From Streptomyces spinoverrucosus (GTDB lineage Bacteria; Actinomycetota; Actinomycetes; Streptomycetales; Streptomycetaceae), in assembly GCF_015712165.1 (NCBI RefSeq), contig NZ_JADPZX010000001.1, positions 5,840,001 to 5,904,000 on the forward strand: 64,000 nucleotides of DNA, read 5' to 3'. The position numbers were made by a program, and so were the translations under genes. Under the pieces are notes generated by a model that saw only the letters and a list, made by a program, of their open reading frames with translations, was not told where the DNA came from and made no database searches. Every line of letters begins with the position of its first letter. Position 1 is the first letter of the stretch. Positions 23,627 to 33,562 of the stretch are shown one piece after another.

Positions 23627-25501
23627 GTGAGCGACACACAGACCTTGATCGAGAACCGTCCGCCGTCCGTCGCCGGCCTCTTCCTGGAGCGCGTTTCGGC
23701 CACCCCTGACGCCGAGGCCTACCGCTATCCGGTCCCGTCGGCCTCCGGGCAGGGCCCGGACGACTGGAAGTCGCTGAGCTGGGCGCAGGCCGCCGAGCGG
23801 GTGTACGCGATCGCGGCCGGGCTGATCGAGCTGGGGGTCCAGCCGGAGCAGCGGGTCGCGCTGGCCTCGGCCACCCGGATCGAGTGGATCCTCGCCGACC
23901 TCGGCATCATGTGCGCGGGCGCCGCCACCACCACGATCTATCCGCAGACCAACGCCGACGAGTCGGCGTACATCCTCGCCGACTCCGGCAGCCGCGTCCT
24001 GATCGCGGAGAACGCCGAGCAGCTGGCCAAGGCGCAGGAGAAGCGCGCCGAGCTGCCCGACCTCACGCATGTCGTGGTCATCGACGCGGAGGGCGTGGAG
24101 ACCGGCGACTGGGTGCTCAGCCTCGCCGAGCTGGAGGCTCGGGGCGCGGCCCGGCTGGAGAAGGACCCCACCCTCGTCAAGGAGCGGGTCGGCGCGATCA
24201 CCAAGGACCAGCTGGCCACCCTGATCTACACCTCCGGCACGACCGGCCGGCCCAAGGGTGTCCGGCTGCCGCACGACAACTGGTCGTACATGGCCAAGGC
24301 GATCGCCGCGACCGGGCTGCTCGGCCCGGACGACGTGCAGTACCTGTGGCTGCCGCTCGCGCACGTCTTCGGCAAGGTGCTGACCTCCGGGCACATCGAG
24401 GTCGGGCACATCACCGCCGTCGACGGGCGGGTCGACAAGATCATCGAGAATCTGCCGGTGGTGCAGCCGACGTACATGGCTGCCGTGCCGCGGATCTTCG
24501 AGAAGGTCTACAACGGCGTCGCCGCGAAGGCCCGTGCCGGTGGCCCCGCCAAGTACAAGATCTTCCAGTGGGCGGCGGGTGTCGCGCGCGAGTACGCCAA
24601 GGTCACGCAGGACAACTTCCGCCGCACCGGGACCGCTTCGGCGCCGTTCGGACTGGCCTCGAAGCACAAGGTGGCCGACGCGCTCGTGTACTCCAAGCTG
24701 CGGGAGGCCTTCGGCGGGCGGCTGCGAGCCTGCGTGTCCGGGTCGGTGGCGCTGGCGCCCGAGATCGGGTACTTCTTCGCCGGCGCCGGCATCCACATCC
24801 TGGAGGGCTACGGACTGACCGAGTCCTCGGCGGCGTCCTTCGTCAACCCCGGTGAGGCGTACCGGACCGGCACGGTCGGCAAGCCGCTGCCCGGCACCGA
24901 GGTGCGGATCGCGGAGGACGGCGAGATCCTGCTGCGCGGGCCCGGGATCATGGAGGGGTACCACGGGCTGCCCGAGAAGACCGCGGAGGTGCTGGAGCCG
25001 GACGGCTGGTTCCACACCGGGGACATCGGGGAGCTGTCGCCCGACGGGTATCTGCGGATCACCGACCGGAAGAAGGACCTGTTCAAGACCTCGGGCGGGA
25101 AGTACGTGGCGCCGACCGAGATCGAGGGGTCGTTCAAGTCGGTGTGCCCCTACGTGTCGAACATCCTGGTGCACGGGGCCGACCGGAACTTCTGCACCGC
25201 GCTCATCGCGCTCGACGAGGTGTCGATCATGCAGTGGGCGAAGGAGAACGGGCTGGAGGGGAAGTCCTACGCCGAGGTGGTGGCCGCGCCGGCGACCGTC
25301 GGGATGGTCGAGGGGTATGTGCAGCAGCTGAACGCCGGGCTCCAGCGGTGGCAGACGATCAAGAAGTTCCGGTTGCTGCCTCGGGACCTGGATGTGGAGC
25401 ACGGGGAGATCACGCCGAGTCTGAAGCTGAAGCGGCCTGTGGTGGAGCGGGAGTATCAGCATCTGCTGGATGAGATGTATGCGGGGGCGCGCGAGGCGTA
25501 G
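23627..25501 (+). CDS. Long-chain fatty-acid-CoA ligase
   Basis: A 624-residue adenylate-forming enzyme that activates fatty acids to acyl-CoA. Motifs: P-loop-like YTSGTTGRPKG (about residue 203), the acyl-binding GYGLTESSA (about 390), the hinge ITDRKKDLFKTSGGKYVAP and a C-terminal domain typical of the FACL15/AMP-dependent ligase group. The GTG start has GGAGGATGTC upstream. It may feed beta-oxidation or lipid remodelling; substrate chain length cannot be read from sequence. The palindrome at 23529 suggests control by a fatty-acid-responsive repressor. Confidence 0.93.
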   Translation: MSDTQTLIENRPPSVAGLFLERVSATPDAEAYRYPVPSASGQGPDDWKSLSWAQAAERVYAIAAGLIELGVQPEQRVALASATRIEWILADLGIMCAGAATTTIYPQTNADESAYILADSGSRVLIAENAEQLAKAQEKRAELPDLTHVVVIDAEGVETGDWVLSLAELEARGAARLEKDPTLVKERVGAITKDQLATLIYTSGTTGRPKGVRLPHDNWSYMAKAIAATGLLGPDDVQYLWLPLAHVFGKVLTSGHIEVGHITAVDGRVDKIIENLPVVQPTYMAAVPRIFEKVYNGVAAKARAGGPAKYKIFQWAAGVAREYAKVTQDNFRRTGTASAPFGLASKHKVADALVYSKLREAFGGRLRACVSGSVALAPEIGYFFAGAGIHILEGYGLTESSAASFVNPGEAYRTGTVGKPLPGTEVRIAEDGEILLRGPGIMEGYHGLPEKTAEVLEPDGWFHTGDIGELSPDGYLRITDRKKDLFKTSGGKYVAPTEIEGSFKSVCPYVSNILVHGADRNFCTALIALDEVSIMQWAKENGLEGKSYAEVVAAPATVGMVEGYVQQLNAGLQRWQTIKKFRLLPRDLDVEHGEITPSLKLKRPVVEREYQHLLDEMYAGAREA

Positions 25502-25541
25502 CGGTGTCTGAGGGTTCGTGCGCGGCCGGCTCGTTGTGGTG

Positions 25542-25571
25542 GGCTGGTCGCGCAGTTCCCCGCGCCCCTGA
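25542..25571. repeat. Dispersed Streptomyces-type repeat
   Basis: The core GCGCAGTTCCCCGCGCCC recurs at 59229-59250 in the same sense, and its reverse-complement edges appear at 40993-41047. It lies between convergently or independently transcribed genes and carries no coding signal. Confidence 0.65.
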
Positions 25572-25726
25572 GGTCAGTTCACGCGCCCTGTGTTTGTTAG
25601 GTGACCGATTCCGGTCGAATGTGGCCACTTTAGTGACTCCGTGCTTATGCGTGCGGGCGGTCTGTCACCCTGTCGGCATTGATCGAGGCGTAATCGTCTT
25701 CGTCCGAGCCGCTCGGGGAGCTGTAG

Positions 25727-27661
25727 ATGGGGGCCGTTCCGGCGCAACGGGAGTCCGTATCCCTTGTCTCCGTGCGCCCCGGCGCACAGGTGCGCACGGC
25801 GCTCAACGGGAGTCCTCTCGCGCCGGGGGCGGCCCGTGGACTGTTGCGCGCGGCGTTCCAGGAGTGGGCGGGCAGCGGACTGCCGGGCGCCGAGCGGCTC
25901 ACCGATCGGCTGGCCCATGACGCCATGGTCGTCCTGAGCGAGCTGGTCACCAACGCGGTCGTGCACGCCGGTACCGACGTCGAGCTGGTCTGCCGGCTGG
26001 AGGCGGAGACAGGTGCCGTCGTCGTGGAGGTCTGCGACCACCATCCCTCGCGGCCGCCCCGGGACGGGGAGAGCGACGCCGGGTTCGAGACACCGGAGTA
26101 CGGACGCGGGCTGCGCCTGGTCGCCGCGCTCTCCGAGGCCTGGGGCGTGACCTATCGCCGGGGCGCCAAGACGGTGTGGGCGCGGGTGCCCGCCGAGGTG
26201 TGTCCGGACGCCGACGGCCACGACCCCGAGCGCACGGCCTTCTTCGGCGCCGAACTGCTCGCGCCCGAGCCTCCCCCACCCTCGACCGCGCTCGACCGGG
26301 GGCACGTCCACCGGGCCGAGCGCGACCGGGACTGGCTCGGCCGGGGCGCGCTGTCCTTCCTCGCCGAGGCCTCCGACCTGCTCGCCGGGCAGCTCGACGA
26401 GGACCTGGTCGCCGCGCTCACCGGCCAGCTGATCGTGCCCCGGCTGGCCGACTGGTGTGCCGTATGGCTGGAGGACGAGGCCCTGGGCGGCCGGGCCGGG
26501 TGGGGCGACGGCGGTGGGGCGGGCGGGGCGCGGCTGGCGCGGGTGTGGCACGCGAGCGAGGAGCGGATCGAGGAGCTGCGACGCTGCCTGGAGAAGGAGC
26601 CGCCGCGCGGCGAGGAGGGGGTGACGTCCTCGGGGCCGGTGCCCTATCCGTGGCCCGGGGACGAGTCGCTGGAGGTGGATCGCGCGGGCCCCGCGGCCGA
26701 GGGCGCAGGTGGCGGTACGGCCCTGTCGTACCGGCTCGTCGCCGGTGGGCGCCCGCTCGGCACGCTCGTCATCGGGCGGGCCGGGGTCGAGGGCTTCCCG
26801 GACGAGATCACCGGGCTCGTCGAGGACCTGAGCCGCCGGGTGGCGCTGGCCATCGGGGCGGCCCGGCAGTACGCCCGGCAGGCCACGATCAGCGCCGTGC
26901 TCCAGCGCGGCCTGCTGCCCGGGGCCGTCGCACAGATCCCCGGCGTGCGCAGCGCCCTCGTGTACGAGCCCTGCGACAAGGGCGGACCCAGCGGCGACTT
27001 CTACGACCTCTTCCCGGCCGGCGACGGGCGCTGGTGCTTCGCCGTCGGTGACGTCCAGGGCAAGGGCCCCGAGGCCGCCGTCGTCATCGGGCTGGCCCGC
27101 CCCTGGCTGCGGCTGCTCGCCCGCGAGGGCTACCGCGTCGCCGACGTCCTCGACCGCCTCAACCAGCTCCTCCTCGACGACGCCACGGAGGCCGCCGACG
27201 CGGCCGCCCGCGCCCTGGTCGGCCCCGTCGGCCCGGGAGACGGCCCGCAGACCCGCTTCCTCTCCCTCCTCTACGGCGAGCTCGCCCCCTTCGACGGCGG
27301 CGTCCGCTGCACCGTCGCCTCCGCCGGGCATCCGCTGCCGCTGCTCCTCGGACCCGACGGCGACGTGCGGACGGCCGCGCGGCCGCAGACCCTGCTCGGG
27401 GTCGTCGAGGACGAGACGTACACGAGTGAGAGCTTCGAGCTGCGGCCCGGTGACACCCTGCTGTGCGTCACGGACGGGGTGACCGAGCGGCGCAGCGGCT
27501 CACGCCAGTTCGACGACGGGGACGGACTGGCGGCGGCGCTGGCGGGGTGCGCGGGGATGAGCGCCGAGCTGATCGCCGAGCGGATCAGGCGGCTGGTGCA
27601 CGAGTTCGGCGGGCGCCCGCCGGAGGACGATCTCGCGCTGCTGGTGCTGCAGGCCGAGTGA
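25727..27661 (+). CDS. HATPase-GAF-PP2C (SpoIIE-like) phosphatase
   Basis: A 644-residue soluble signalling protein. Residues about 25-160 form an RsbW-like ATPase domain with the N-box ELVTNAVVHAG and the G-box YGRGLRLVAAL. About 200-390 is GAF-like. About 395-640 is a SpoIIE/PP2C serine phosphatase with QRGLLPG, GGDFYD-like PSGDFYDLF, and GHPLPLLL, DGVTER and DDLALLVL metal-site segments. Such fusions can phosphorylate and dephosphorylate anti-sigma-factor antagonists; no antagonist or sigma-factor gene is adjacent. The ATG has GGGGAGCTG upstream. Confidence 0.9.
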   Translation: MGAVPAQRESVSLVSVRPGAQVRTALNGSPLAPGAARGLLRAAFQEWAGSGLPGAERLTDRLAHDAMVVLSELVTNAVVHAGTDVELVCRLEAETGAVVVEVCDHHPSRPPRDGESDAGFETPEYGRGLRLVAALSEAWGVTYRRGAKTVWARVPAEVCPDADGHDPERTAFFGAELLAPEPPPPSTALDRGHVHRAERDRDWLGRGALSFLAEASDLLAGQLDEDLVAALTGQLIVPRLADWCAVWLEDEALGGRAGWGDGGGAGGARLARVWHASEERIEELRRCLEKEPPRGEEGVTSSGPVPYPWPGDESLEVDRAGPAAEGAGGGTALSYRLVAGGRPLGTLVIGRAGVEGFPDEITGLVEDLSRRVALAIGAARQYARQATISAVLQRGLLPGAVAQIPGVRSALVYEPCDKGGPSGDFYDLFPAGDGRWCFAVGDVQGKGPEAAVVIGLARPWLRLLAREGYRVADVLDRLNQLLLDDATEAADAAARALVGPVGPGDGPQTRFLSLLYGELAPFDGGVRCTVASAGHPLPLLLGPDGDVRTAARPQTLLGVVEDETYTSESFELRPGDTLLCVTDGVTERRSGSRQFDDGDGLAAALAGCAGMSAELIAERIRRLVHEFGGRPPEDDLALLVLQAE

Positions 27662-27688
27662 CCCGCCGCGTACGGGACAATGGGGGAC

Positions 27689-28921
27689 ATGCCTTCCGTA
27701 CTTCCCGACGGCGAGCCCGTCCCCCACGACGGCGCGCTGCCCCCGGCCGCGCTCGCCGGGGCGGCGGACCGACCCCTCGGGTTCTATCTGCACGTCCCGT
27801 ACTGCGCGACCCGCTGCGGCTACTGCGACTTCAACACCTACACGGCGACCGAGCTGCGTGGCACCGGCGGGGTCCTCGCCTCGCGCGACAACTACGCCGA
27901 CACGCTGATCGACGAGATCCGGCTGGCCCGCAAGGTGCTCGGCGACGATCCGCGTGAGGTCCGGACGGTCTTCGTCGGGGGCGGTACGCCGACGCTGCTG
28001 GCCGCGGGTGACCTCGTACGGATGCTGGGCGCGATCCGGGAGGAGTTCGGGCTGGCGGCGGACGCCGAGGTCACGACGGAGGCGAATCCCGAGTCGGTCG
28101 ATCCGGCGTATCTCGCGGCCCTGCGCGAGGGTGGCTTCAACCGGGTGTCGTTCGGAATGCAGAGCGCGAAGCAGCACGTGCTGAAGGTCCTGGACCGCAC
28201 CCACACTCCCGGCCGCCCCGAGGCGTGCGTCGCGGAGGCCCGGGCGGCGGGCTTCGAGCACGTGAACCTGGATCTGATCTACGGCACCCCGGGCGAGTCG
28301 GACGACGACTGGCGGGCGTCCCTGGACGCGGCGCTGGGGGCGGGGCCGGATCACATCAGCGCCTACGCCCTGATCGTCGAGGAGGGCACCCAGCTGGCCC
28401 GTCGTATCCGCCGGGGCGAGGTCCCGATGACGGACGACGACGTGCACGCCGACCGGTACCTGATCGCGGAGGAGCGGCTGTCCGGGGCCGGTTTCGAGTG
28501 GTACGAGGTGTCCAACTGGGCCACCTCGGAGGCGGCCCGCTGTCTGCACAACGAGCTGTACTGGCGCGGGGCCGACTGGTGGGGAGCGGGACCGGGCGCG
28601 CACAGCCACGTGGGGGGCGTGCGGTGGTGGAACGTCAAGCACCCTGGCGCGTACGCCGCTGCTTTGGCGGAGGGCCGCTCTCCGGGCGCCGGCCGCGAGC
28701 TGCTGTCCGGCGAGGACCGCCGGGTGGAGCGGATCCTGCTGGAGCTGCGGCTGCGGGAGGGGGTGCCGCTCGGGTTGCTGCGTGAGCAGGGGCTCGCGGC
28801 GGCGGTGCGTGCGCTGTCCGACGGGCTGCTGGAGGCCGGTCCGTACGAGCAGGGGCGCGCGGTGCTGACGCTGCGGGGCCGGCTGCTGGCGGATGCGGTG
28901 GTCAGGGACCTGGTGGACTGA
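27689..28921 (+). CDS. hemW: Radical SAM heme chaperone HemW
   Basis: A 410-residue radical SAM protein with the iron-sulfur motif CATRCGYCDF (Cys-x3-Cys-x2-Cys), GGGTPT, the ESVDPAYL segment, FGMQS and the C-terminal HemW region. It is often annotated as oxygen-independent coproporphyrinogen oxidase, but HemN proper needs a CxxxCxxCxC motif with a fourth Cys; here the residue after CGYC is Asp, so HemW, which inserts heme, is the better name. The ATG at 27689 has GGGGGA close upstream; ATG 27680 is possible. The organism may use it for respiratory heme proteins. Confidence 0.88.
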   Translation: MPSVLPDGEPVPHDGALPPAALAGAADRPLGFYLHVPYCATRCGYCDFNTYTATELRGTGGVLASRDNYADTLIDEIRLARKVLGDDPREVRTVFVGGGTPTLLAAGDLVRMLGAIREEFGLAADAEVTTEANPESVDPAYLAALREGGFNRVSFGMQSAKQHVLKVLDRTHTPGRPEACVAEARAAGFEHVNLDLIYGTPGESDDDWRASLDAALGAGPDHISAYALIVEEGTQLARRIRRGEVPMTDDDVHADRYLIAEERLSGAGFEWYEVSNWATSEAARCLHNELYWRGADWWGAGPGAHSHVGGVRWWNVKHPGAYAAALAEGRSPGAGRELLSGEDRRVERILLELRLREGVPLGLLREQGLAAAVRALSDGLLEAGPYEQGRAVLTLRGRLLADAVVRDLVD

Positions 28922-29020
28922 TCACTCCGGCGGGTGAATCGATGCGGAACGCCGGTTCGGTCCCTAACCTGATTCGTAGGCTGCCGCCAAAAGGACGCGG
29001 CGGATGCGGAGGCCACGGAG

Positions 29021-29599
29021 ATGACCGCTGTGGACGAACGTGGATTGGCCAACTACCTCGACAAGTTCGAGCCTCCCGAGGGCGTCAAGGCTGAGCTCCT
29101 CCGGGGGGTAATCGTGATGATGGCCAGCCCAGATCTGGTGCACAACCTGATCGTGCTCCACACGCTGCGGCAGATGCCTATGGACCGCTGGTATCCCATC
29201 CAGACCCAGGACGTCGGCATCGCCGGCGAGGAGAGTATGCCCATCCCGGATCTGGTTGTCGCGGCGCCGGACGTACTGCCTGCCTCGGGCCGTCTCCTGC
29301 CGTCCCAGCTGGTCACAGCGGTGGTCGAAGTCGTTTCCAAGAGCAGCGTTCACCAGGACTATGTGGTCAAGCGCTCGATCTACGCGGCGGGCAAGATCCC
29401 CGTGTACCTCATCCTCGACCCGATCATGGCGCACTGCGTCCTGCTGACGAAGCCCGCGGGCCAGGGTGAGGACGCCGACTACCTCAGCCAGGAGATCATC
29501 AAATTCGGCGATCCCATCCCGTTGGAGGCTCTGGGACTCGAATTGGACACCAGCGAGTTCGGAACCTTCCCCGACGTCAGGCCCCACCGCTACCCGTAA
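29021..29599 (+). CDS. Uma2-family (DUF820) PD-(D/E)xK nuclease-like protein
   Basis: A 192-residue protein with the Uma2 layout: an N-terminal ELLRGVIVMM strand, PIPDLVVAAPDVL giving the acidic D, then VVEVVSKSS with E and a downstream VVKRSIYAAGKIPVYLILD. Uma2 proteins are common in actinobacteria and cyanobacteria and have a nuclease fold, but their targets are mostly unknown. RBS GGAG precedes the ATG. Its 3' end overlaps the convergent DUF3097 gene by 23 bp. Confidence 0.85.
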   Translation: MTAVDERGLANYLDKFEPPEGVKAELLRGVIVMMASPDLVHNLIVLHTLRQMPMDRWYPIQTQDVGIAGEESMPIPDLVVAAPDVLPASGRLLPSQLVTAVVEVVSKSSVHQDYVVKRSIYAAGKIPVYLILDPIMAHCVLLTKPAGQGEDADYLSQEIIKFGDPIPLEALGLELDTSEFGTFPDVRPHRYP

Positions 29600-30398
29600 C
29601 GAAGTCGATCAGCTCCTCCACCCTCCCCAACAACTCCGGCTCCAGGTCCTTGTAAGACCCCACCCGGCCCAGAATCGCCTGCCACACCGCCCCGGTGTTC
29701 TCCGACGGCCACCCCAGCGCCCGGCACACCCCCGTCTTCCAGTCCTGACCGCGCGGCACCGACGGCCACCCCGCGATCCCCAGCGCCGACGGCTTCACCG
29801 CCTGCCAGATGTCGATGTACGGGTGCCCCACCACCAGCGCGTGCTCGCTCGTCACCGCCTCCGCGATGCGCCACTCCTTCGTGCCCGGCACCAGATGGTC
29901 CACCAGGACGCCCAGCCGCGCGTCCGGGCCCGGTGCGAAATCGGCCACGATCGACGGCAGGTCGTCCACGCCCTCCAGGTACTCCACCACCACGCCCTCG
30001 ATGCGCAGGTCGTCGCCCCACACCTTCTCGACGAGCTCGGCGTCGTGCCGGCCCTCGACGTAGATGCGGCCGGCGCGGGCCACGCGCGCGCGTGCGCCGG
30101 GTACGGCGATCGAGCCGGAGGCGGTGCGGGCGGGGCGTACCGGAGCCGAAGCGGACGGCCGTACGAGGGTCACCACCTTGCCCTCCAGCAGAAAGCCGCG
30201 TGGCTCCAGCGGGAAGACCCGGTGCTTGCCGAAGCGGTCCTCCAGGGTCACCGTTCCCGCCTCGCAGCGGATCACCGCGCCGCAGAAACCGGTGCCGGGC
30301 TCCTCCACCACCAGACCGGCCTCCGCGGGGACCTCCGGGACGGGCTGGGGCTTCTTCCACGGCGGGGTCAGGTCGGCGGAGTACTGGCGCATTCGCAT
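29577..30398 (-). CDS. DUF3097-family protein with possible TOPRIM motif
   Basis: A 273-residue actinobacterial protein. An N-terminal small barrel-like domain with GFCGAVIRCEAGTVTLED is followed at about 110-185 by RIYVEGRHDAELVEKVWG, then VVVEYLEGVDDL, and LGVLVDHLVPGTKEWRI. That pattern resembles the TOPRIM fold of RNase M5 and primases (VEG-x-D, then a DPD-like metal site before a basic helix), although the second site reads VDHL. A nucleic-acid role is my inference. ATG at 30398 (second ATG 30392). It sits 23 bases after the metallo-hydrolase gene and likely shares its transcript. Confidence 0.75.
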   Translation of the reverse strand: MRMRQYSADLTPPWKKPQPVPEVPAEAGLVVEEPGTGFCGAVIRCEAGTVTLEDRFGKHRVFPLEPRGFLLEGKVVTLVRPSASAPVRPARTASGSIAVPGARARVARAGRIYVEGRHDAELVEKVWGDDLRIEGVVVEYLEGVDDLPSIVADFAPGPDARLGVLVDHLVPGTKEWRIAEAVTSEHALVVGHPYIDIWQAVKPSALGIAGWPSVPRGQDWKTGVCRALGWPSENTGAVWQAILGRVGSYKDLEPELLGRVEELIDFVTGSGGA

Positions 30399-30421
30399 GA
30401 CGATATGGACGGTGCCTTACG

Positions 30422-31156
30422 TCATCCGTGCGACACGCCGAAACGGGTGGCGAGGGCGTCGCGCTGGCGCCGTACGAACGCCGCGTCCACCACCGCACCG
30501 TGACCGGGCACGTACAGCGCGTCCTCGCCGCCGAAGTCCACCAACCGGTCCAGCGCGTCCGGCCAGTGCGACGGCACCGCGTCCGGGCCCGCCTGCGGTT
30601 CGCCGGACTCCTCGACCAGGTCGCCGCAGAAGACCACCTCCGGCTCCCCCGGCACGAGGACCGCGAGGTCGTACGCCGTGTGGCCCGGGCCCACGTTCGC
30701 CAGCAGGACCTGGCGGCCGGGGCCCAGGTCGAGGGTCCACTCGCCGCAGACATGGTGGCGGGGCGGGACCAGGGTGTCGGCCGCCTCCTGGGCCGCCGCC
30801 GCGTCGAGGCCGTGGTGGACGGCGTCCGCGCGGATCTCCTCACGGCCGCGCCGGCCACCGAGCACGGTGTCGATGCCGACCGCGCCGAAGACCTCCGCCC
30901 CGGCGAACGCGGCCGCGCCGAGGACGTGGTCGAAGTGGGGGTGGGTGAGCGCGAGATGGGTCACACGATGACCGGCGAGCGCCTCCGCCCGCGCCCGCAG
31001 CGCCGCCCCCTCCGCGAGGCTCGACCCCGCGTCGATCAGCAGCGCCGCGCCCTGCCCGATCACCAGCCCCACCGTGCAGTCCCAGCCGGGCAGCCGGCAC
31101 CGCCCGACCCCGCGCGCGAGCCGCTCCCAGCCCACCTCTTCCCAAGTCACGTTCAT
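30422..31156 (-). CDS. Metallo-beta-lactamase-fold hydrolase
   Basis: A 244-residue protein with the zinc motif THPHFDH (about residues 72-78), a third His in GPGHTAYD, an Asp in FCGDLVEE and the last His in YVPGHGAVV. The organisation is that of a lactamase or glyoxalase-II-like enzyme; no export signal is present, so a cytoplasmic esterase or thioesterase is more likely than antibiotic resistance. Its start is 95 bases from the CIRCE element of the divergent hrcA gene. Confidence 0.88.
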   Translation of the reverse strand: MNVTWEEVGWERLARGVGRCRLPGWDCTVGLVIGQGAALLIDAGSSLAEGAALRARAEALAGHRVTHLALTHPHFDHVLGAAAFAGAEVFGAVGIDTVLGGRRGREEIRADAVHHGLDAAAAQEAADTLVPPRHHVCGEWTLDLGPGRQVLLANVGPGHTAYDLAVLVPGEPEVVFCGDLVEESGEPQAGPDAVPSHWPDALDRLVDFGGEDALYVPGHGAVVDAAFVRRQRDALATRFGVSHG

Positions 31157-31250
31157 ACGGCGACGCTAGCCCTACGCTCCCGACCGCACGACCTCGCAGG
31201 ACCGGCCTTGCCCGGGGCGTACCCGACGGCCGTACACTGGGCCGGTAAGG

Positions 31251-31277
31251 CTGGCACTCGCGGGCGTCGAGTGCCAG
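31251..31277. promoter_or_regulatory. CIRCE operator of hrcA-dnaJ
   Basis: CTGGCACTC-N9-GAGTGCCAG is a perfect 9-9-9 inverted repeat matching the CIRCE consensus (TTAGCACTC-N9-GAGTGCTAA). HrcA binds it, so the operon is autoregulated by heat shock. Confidence 0.95.
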
Positions 31278-31317
31278 GGGGAGCGCCAAGGGGACGACGT
31301 ACTGGAGGTGTGCGCGG

Positions 31318-32334
31318 ATGCTCAGTGAACGAAGGCTGCAGGTACTGCGCGCGATCGTCCAGGACTACGTCGGTACCGAGGAGCCGGTCGGTTCCAAGGC
31401 GCTCACCGAGCGGCACAGCCTCGGCGTCTCCCCGGCCACCGTGCGCAACGACATGGCGGCCCTGGAGGACGAGGGGTACATCGCCCAGCCGCACACCAGC
31501 GCCGGGCGCATCCCGACGGACAAGGGCTACCGGCTGTTCGTCGACAAGCTGGCCGAGGTCAAGCCGCTGACCGCGCCGGAGCGCCGCGCGATCCAGAACT
31601 TCCTCGACGGCGCCGTCGACCTGGACGACGTGGTGACCCGGACCGTACGGCTGCTCGCGCAGCTCACGCGGCAGGTCGCCGTCGTGCAGTACCCCTCGCT
31701 GACCCGGTCCACCGTGCGGCACGTGGAACTGCTGTCGCTGGCACCCGCGCGCGTGATGCTGGTGCTGATCACGGACACCGGGCGGGTCGAGCAGCGGATG
31801 GTCGACTGCCCGGCGCCGTTCGGCGAGTCGTCGCTGGCGGATCTGCGGGCGCGGCTGAACAGCCGGGTCGCGGGCCGCCGCTTCACGGACGTGCCGCAGT
31901 TGGTGCAGGATCTGCCGGAGGCCTTCGAGGCCGAGGACCGCGGTACGGTCCAGACGGTGCTCTCCACCCTCCTGGAGACGCTCGTCGAAGAGACGGAGGA
32001 GCGGCTGGTGATCGGCGGTACGGCCAATCTCACCCGCTTCGGACATGACTTCCCCCTCACCATCCGGCCGGTGCTGGAGGCGCTGGAGGAGCAGGTGGTG
32101 CTTCTCAAGTTGCTTGGCGAGGCGAAGGATTCGGGCATGACCGTGCGCATCGGGCACGAGAACGCCCATGAGGGACTCAACTCCACGTCGGTGGTGTCGG
32201 TGGGCTACGGTTCGGGCGGCGAGGCGGTTGCCAAGCTCGGCGTGGTCGGACCGACCCGCATGGATTACCCGGGAACGATGGGAGCGGTACGCGCAGTGGC
32301 ACGGTACGTCGGACAGATCCTGGCGGAGTCGTAA
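31318..32334 (+). CDS. hrcA: Heat-inducible transcription repressor HrcA
   Basis: A 338-residue repressor with an N-terminal winged helix ([29 protein letters not shown]) and the family hallmark [13 protein letters not shown]; a GAF-like dimerisation core follows. HrcA needs GroEL to fold, so heat-damaged proteins release the CIRCE-controlled genes. The CIRCE element lies 41 bases upstream. The stop TAA is directly followed by the GTG of dnaJ, so the two are co-translated. Identification is certain. Confidence 0.97.
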   Translation: MLSERRLQVLRAIVQDYVGTEEPVGSKALTERHSLGVSPATVRNDMAALEDEGYIAQPHTSAGRIPTDKGYRLFVDKLAEVKPLTAPERRAIQNFLDGAVDLDDVVTRTVRLLAQLTRQVAVVQYPSLTRSTVRHVELLSLAPARVMLVLITDTGRVEQRMVDCPAPFGESSLADLRARLNSRVAGRRFTDVPQLVQDLPEAFEAEDRGTVQTVLSTLLETLVEETEERLVIGGTANLTRFGHDFPLTIRPVLEALEEQVVLLKLLGEAKDSGMTVRIGHENAHEGLNSTSVVSVGYGSGGEAVAKLGVVGPTRMDYPGTMGAVRAVARYVGQILAES

Positions 32335-33474
32335 GTGGCCACGGACTACTACGCCGTTCTCGGCGTGCGTCGCGACGCGTCGCAGGAAGAGATCAAGAAG
32401 GCCTTCCGGCGGCTCGCGCGCGAGCTGCACCCGGACGTCAACCCCGATCCGAAGACCCAGGAGCGGTTCAAGGAGATCAACGCCGCTTACGAGGTGCTCT
32501 CGGACCCGCAGAAGAAGCAGGTCTACGACCTCGGCGGCGACCCGCTGTCGCAGGCCGGGGCCGGCGCCGGTGCGGGCGGCTTCGGCGCGGGTGGCTTCGG
32601 GAACTTCTCGGACATCATGGACGCGTTCTTCGGTACGGCGTCGCAGCGCGGGCCGCGCTCGCGCACGCGCCGGGGCCAGGACGCGATGATCCGGATCGAG
32701 GTCGAGCTCGACGAGGCGGCCTTCGGCACGACGAAGGACATCCAGGTCGACACGGCCATCGTCTGCTCGACCTGCAGCGGCGAGGGCGCGGCGCCGGGGA
32801 CCTCGGCGCAGACGTGTGACATGTGCCGGGGCCGTGGTGAGGTCTCGCAGGTCACGCGGTCCTTCCTGGGCCAGGTCATGACCTCGCGGCCCTGCCCGCA
32901 GTGCCAGGGCTTCGGGACGGTCGTACCGAACCCGTGCCCGGAGTGCGCGGGCGACGGCCGGGTCCGGTCGCGGCGCACCCTGACGGTCAAGATCCCGGCC
33001 GGTGTCGACAACGGCACGCGCATCCAGCTCGCCGGTGAGGGCGAGGTCGGGCCCGGTGGCGGTCCGGCCGGTGACCTCTACGTCGAGATCCACGAGCTGC
33101 CGCACCCGACCTTCCAGCGGCGCGGCGACGACCTGCACTGCACGGTCACGATCCCGATGACGGCGGCGGCCCTCGGTACGAAGGTGCCGCTGGAGACCCT
33201 GGACGGCCTGGAGGAGGTCGACATCCGCCCGGGCACCCAGTCCGGCCAGTCGATCCCCCTGCACGGCCGGGGCGTCACACACCTGCGCGGCGGCGGCCGC
33301 GGCGACCTCATCGTGCACGTCGAGGTGCAGACGCCGACCAAGCTGGACGTGGAGCAGGAGCGCCTGCTGAGGGAACTGGCCAAGCTGCGCGGCGAGGAAC
33401 GGCCTCAGGGGCAGTTCCAGCCGGGGCAGCAGGGGTTGTTCTCGCGGTTGAAGGACGCGTTCAACGGGCGCTAG
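32335..33474 (+). CDS. dnaJ: Chaperone protein DnaJ (second-type, hrcA-linked)
   Basis: A 379-residue Hsp40 with J domain (HPD in [10 protein letters not shown]), a Gly/Phe region with [15 protein letters not shown], four CxxCxGxG zinc knuckles ([32 protein letters not shown]) and C-terminal substrate domains. It stimulates DnaK. In actinomycetes this hrcA-linked copy is usually called dnaJ2, the other lying in the dnaK operon. GTG start, no gap to hrcA. Confidence 0.95.
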   Translation: MATDYYAVLGVRRDASQEEIKKAFRRLARELHPDVNPDPKTQERFKEINAAYEVLSDPQKKQVYDLGGDPLSQAGAGAGAGGFGAGGFGNFSDIMDAFFGTASQRGPRSRTRRGQDAMIRIEVELDEAAFGTTKDIQVDTAIVCSTCSGEGAAPGTSAQTCDMCRGRGEVSQVTRSFLGQVMTSRPCPQCQGFGTVVPNPCPECAGDGRVRSRRTLTVKIPAGVDNGTRIQLAGEGEVGPGGGPAGDLYVEIHELPHPTFQRRGDDLHCTVTIPMTAAALGTKVPLETLDGLEEVDIRPGTQSGQSIPLHGRGVTHLRGGGRGDLIVHVEVQTPTKLDVEQERLLRELAKLRGEERPQGQFQPGQQGLFSRLKDAFNGR

Positions 33475-33562
33475 CCCTTCACGGGACCTTGGGGTGCCTC
33501 AGGCATATGACCGGGGTCAGGCCGGATTCGGACTTGTTCGGAGGACGTGACAACATGCCGTC

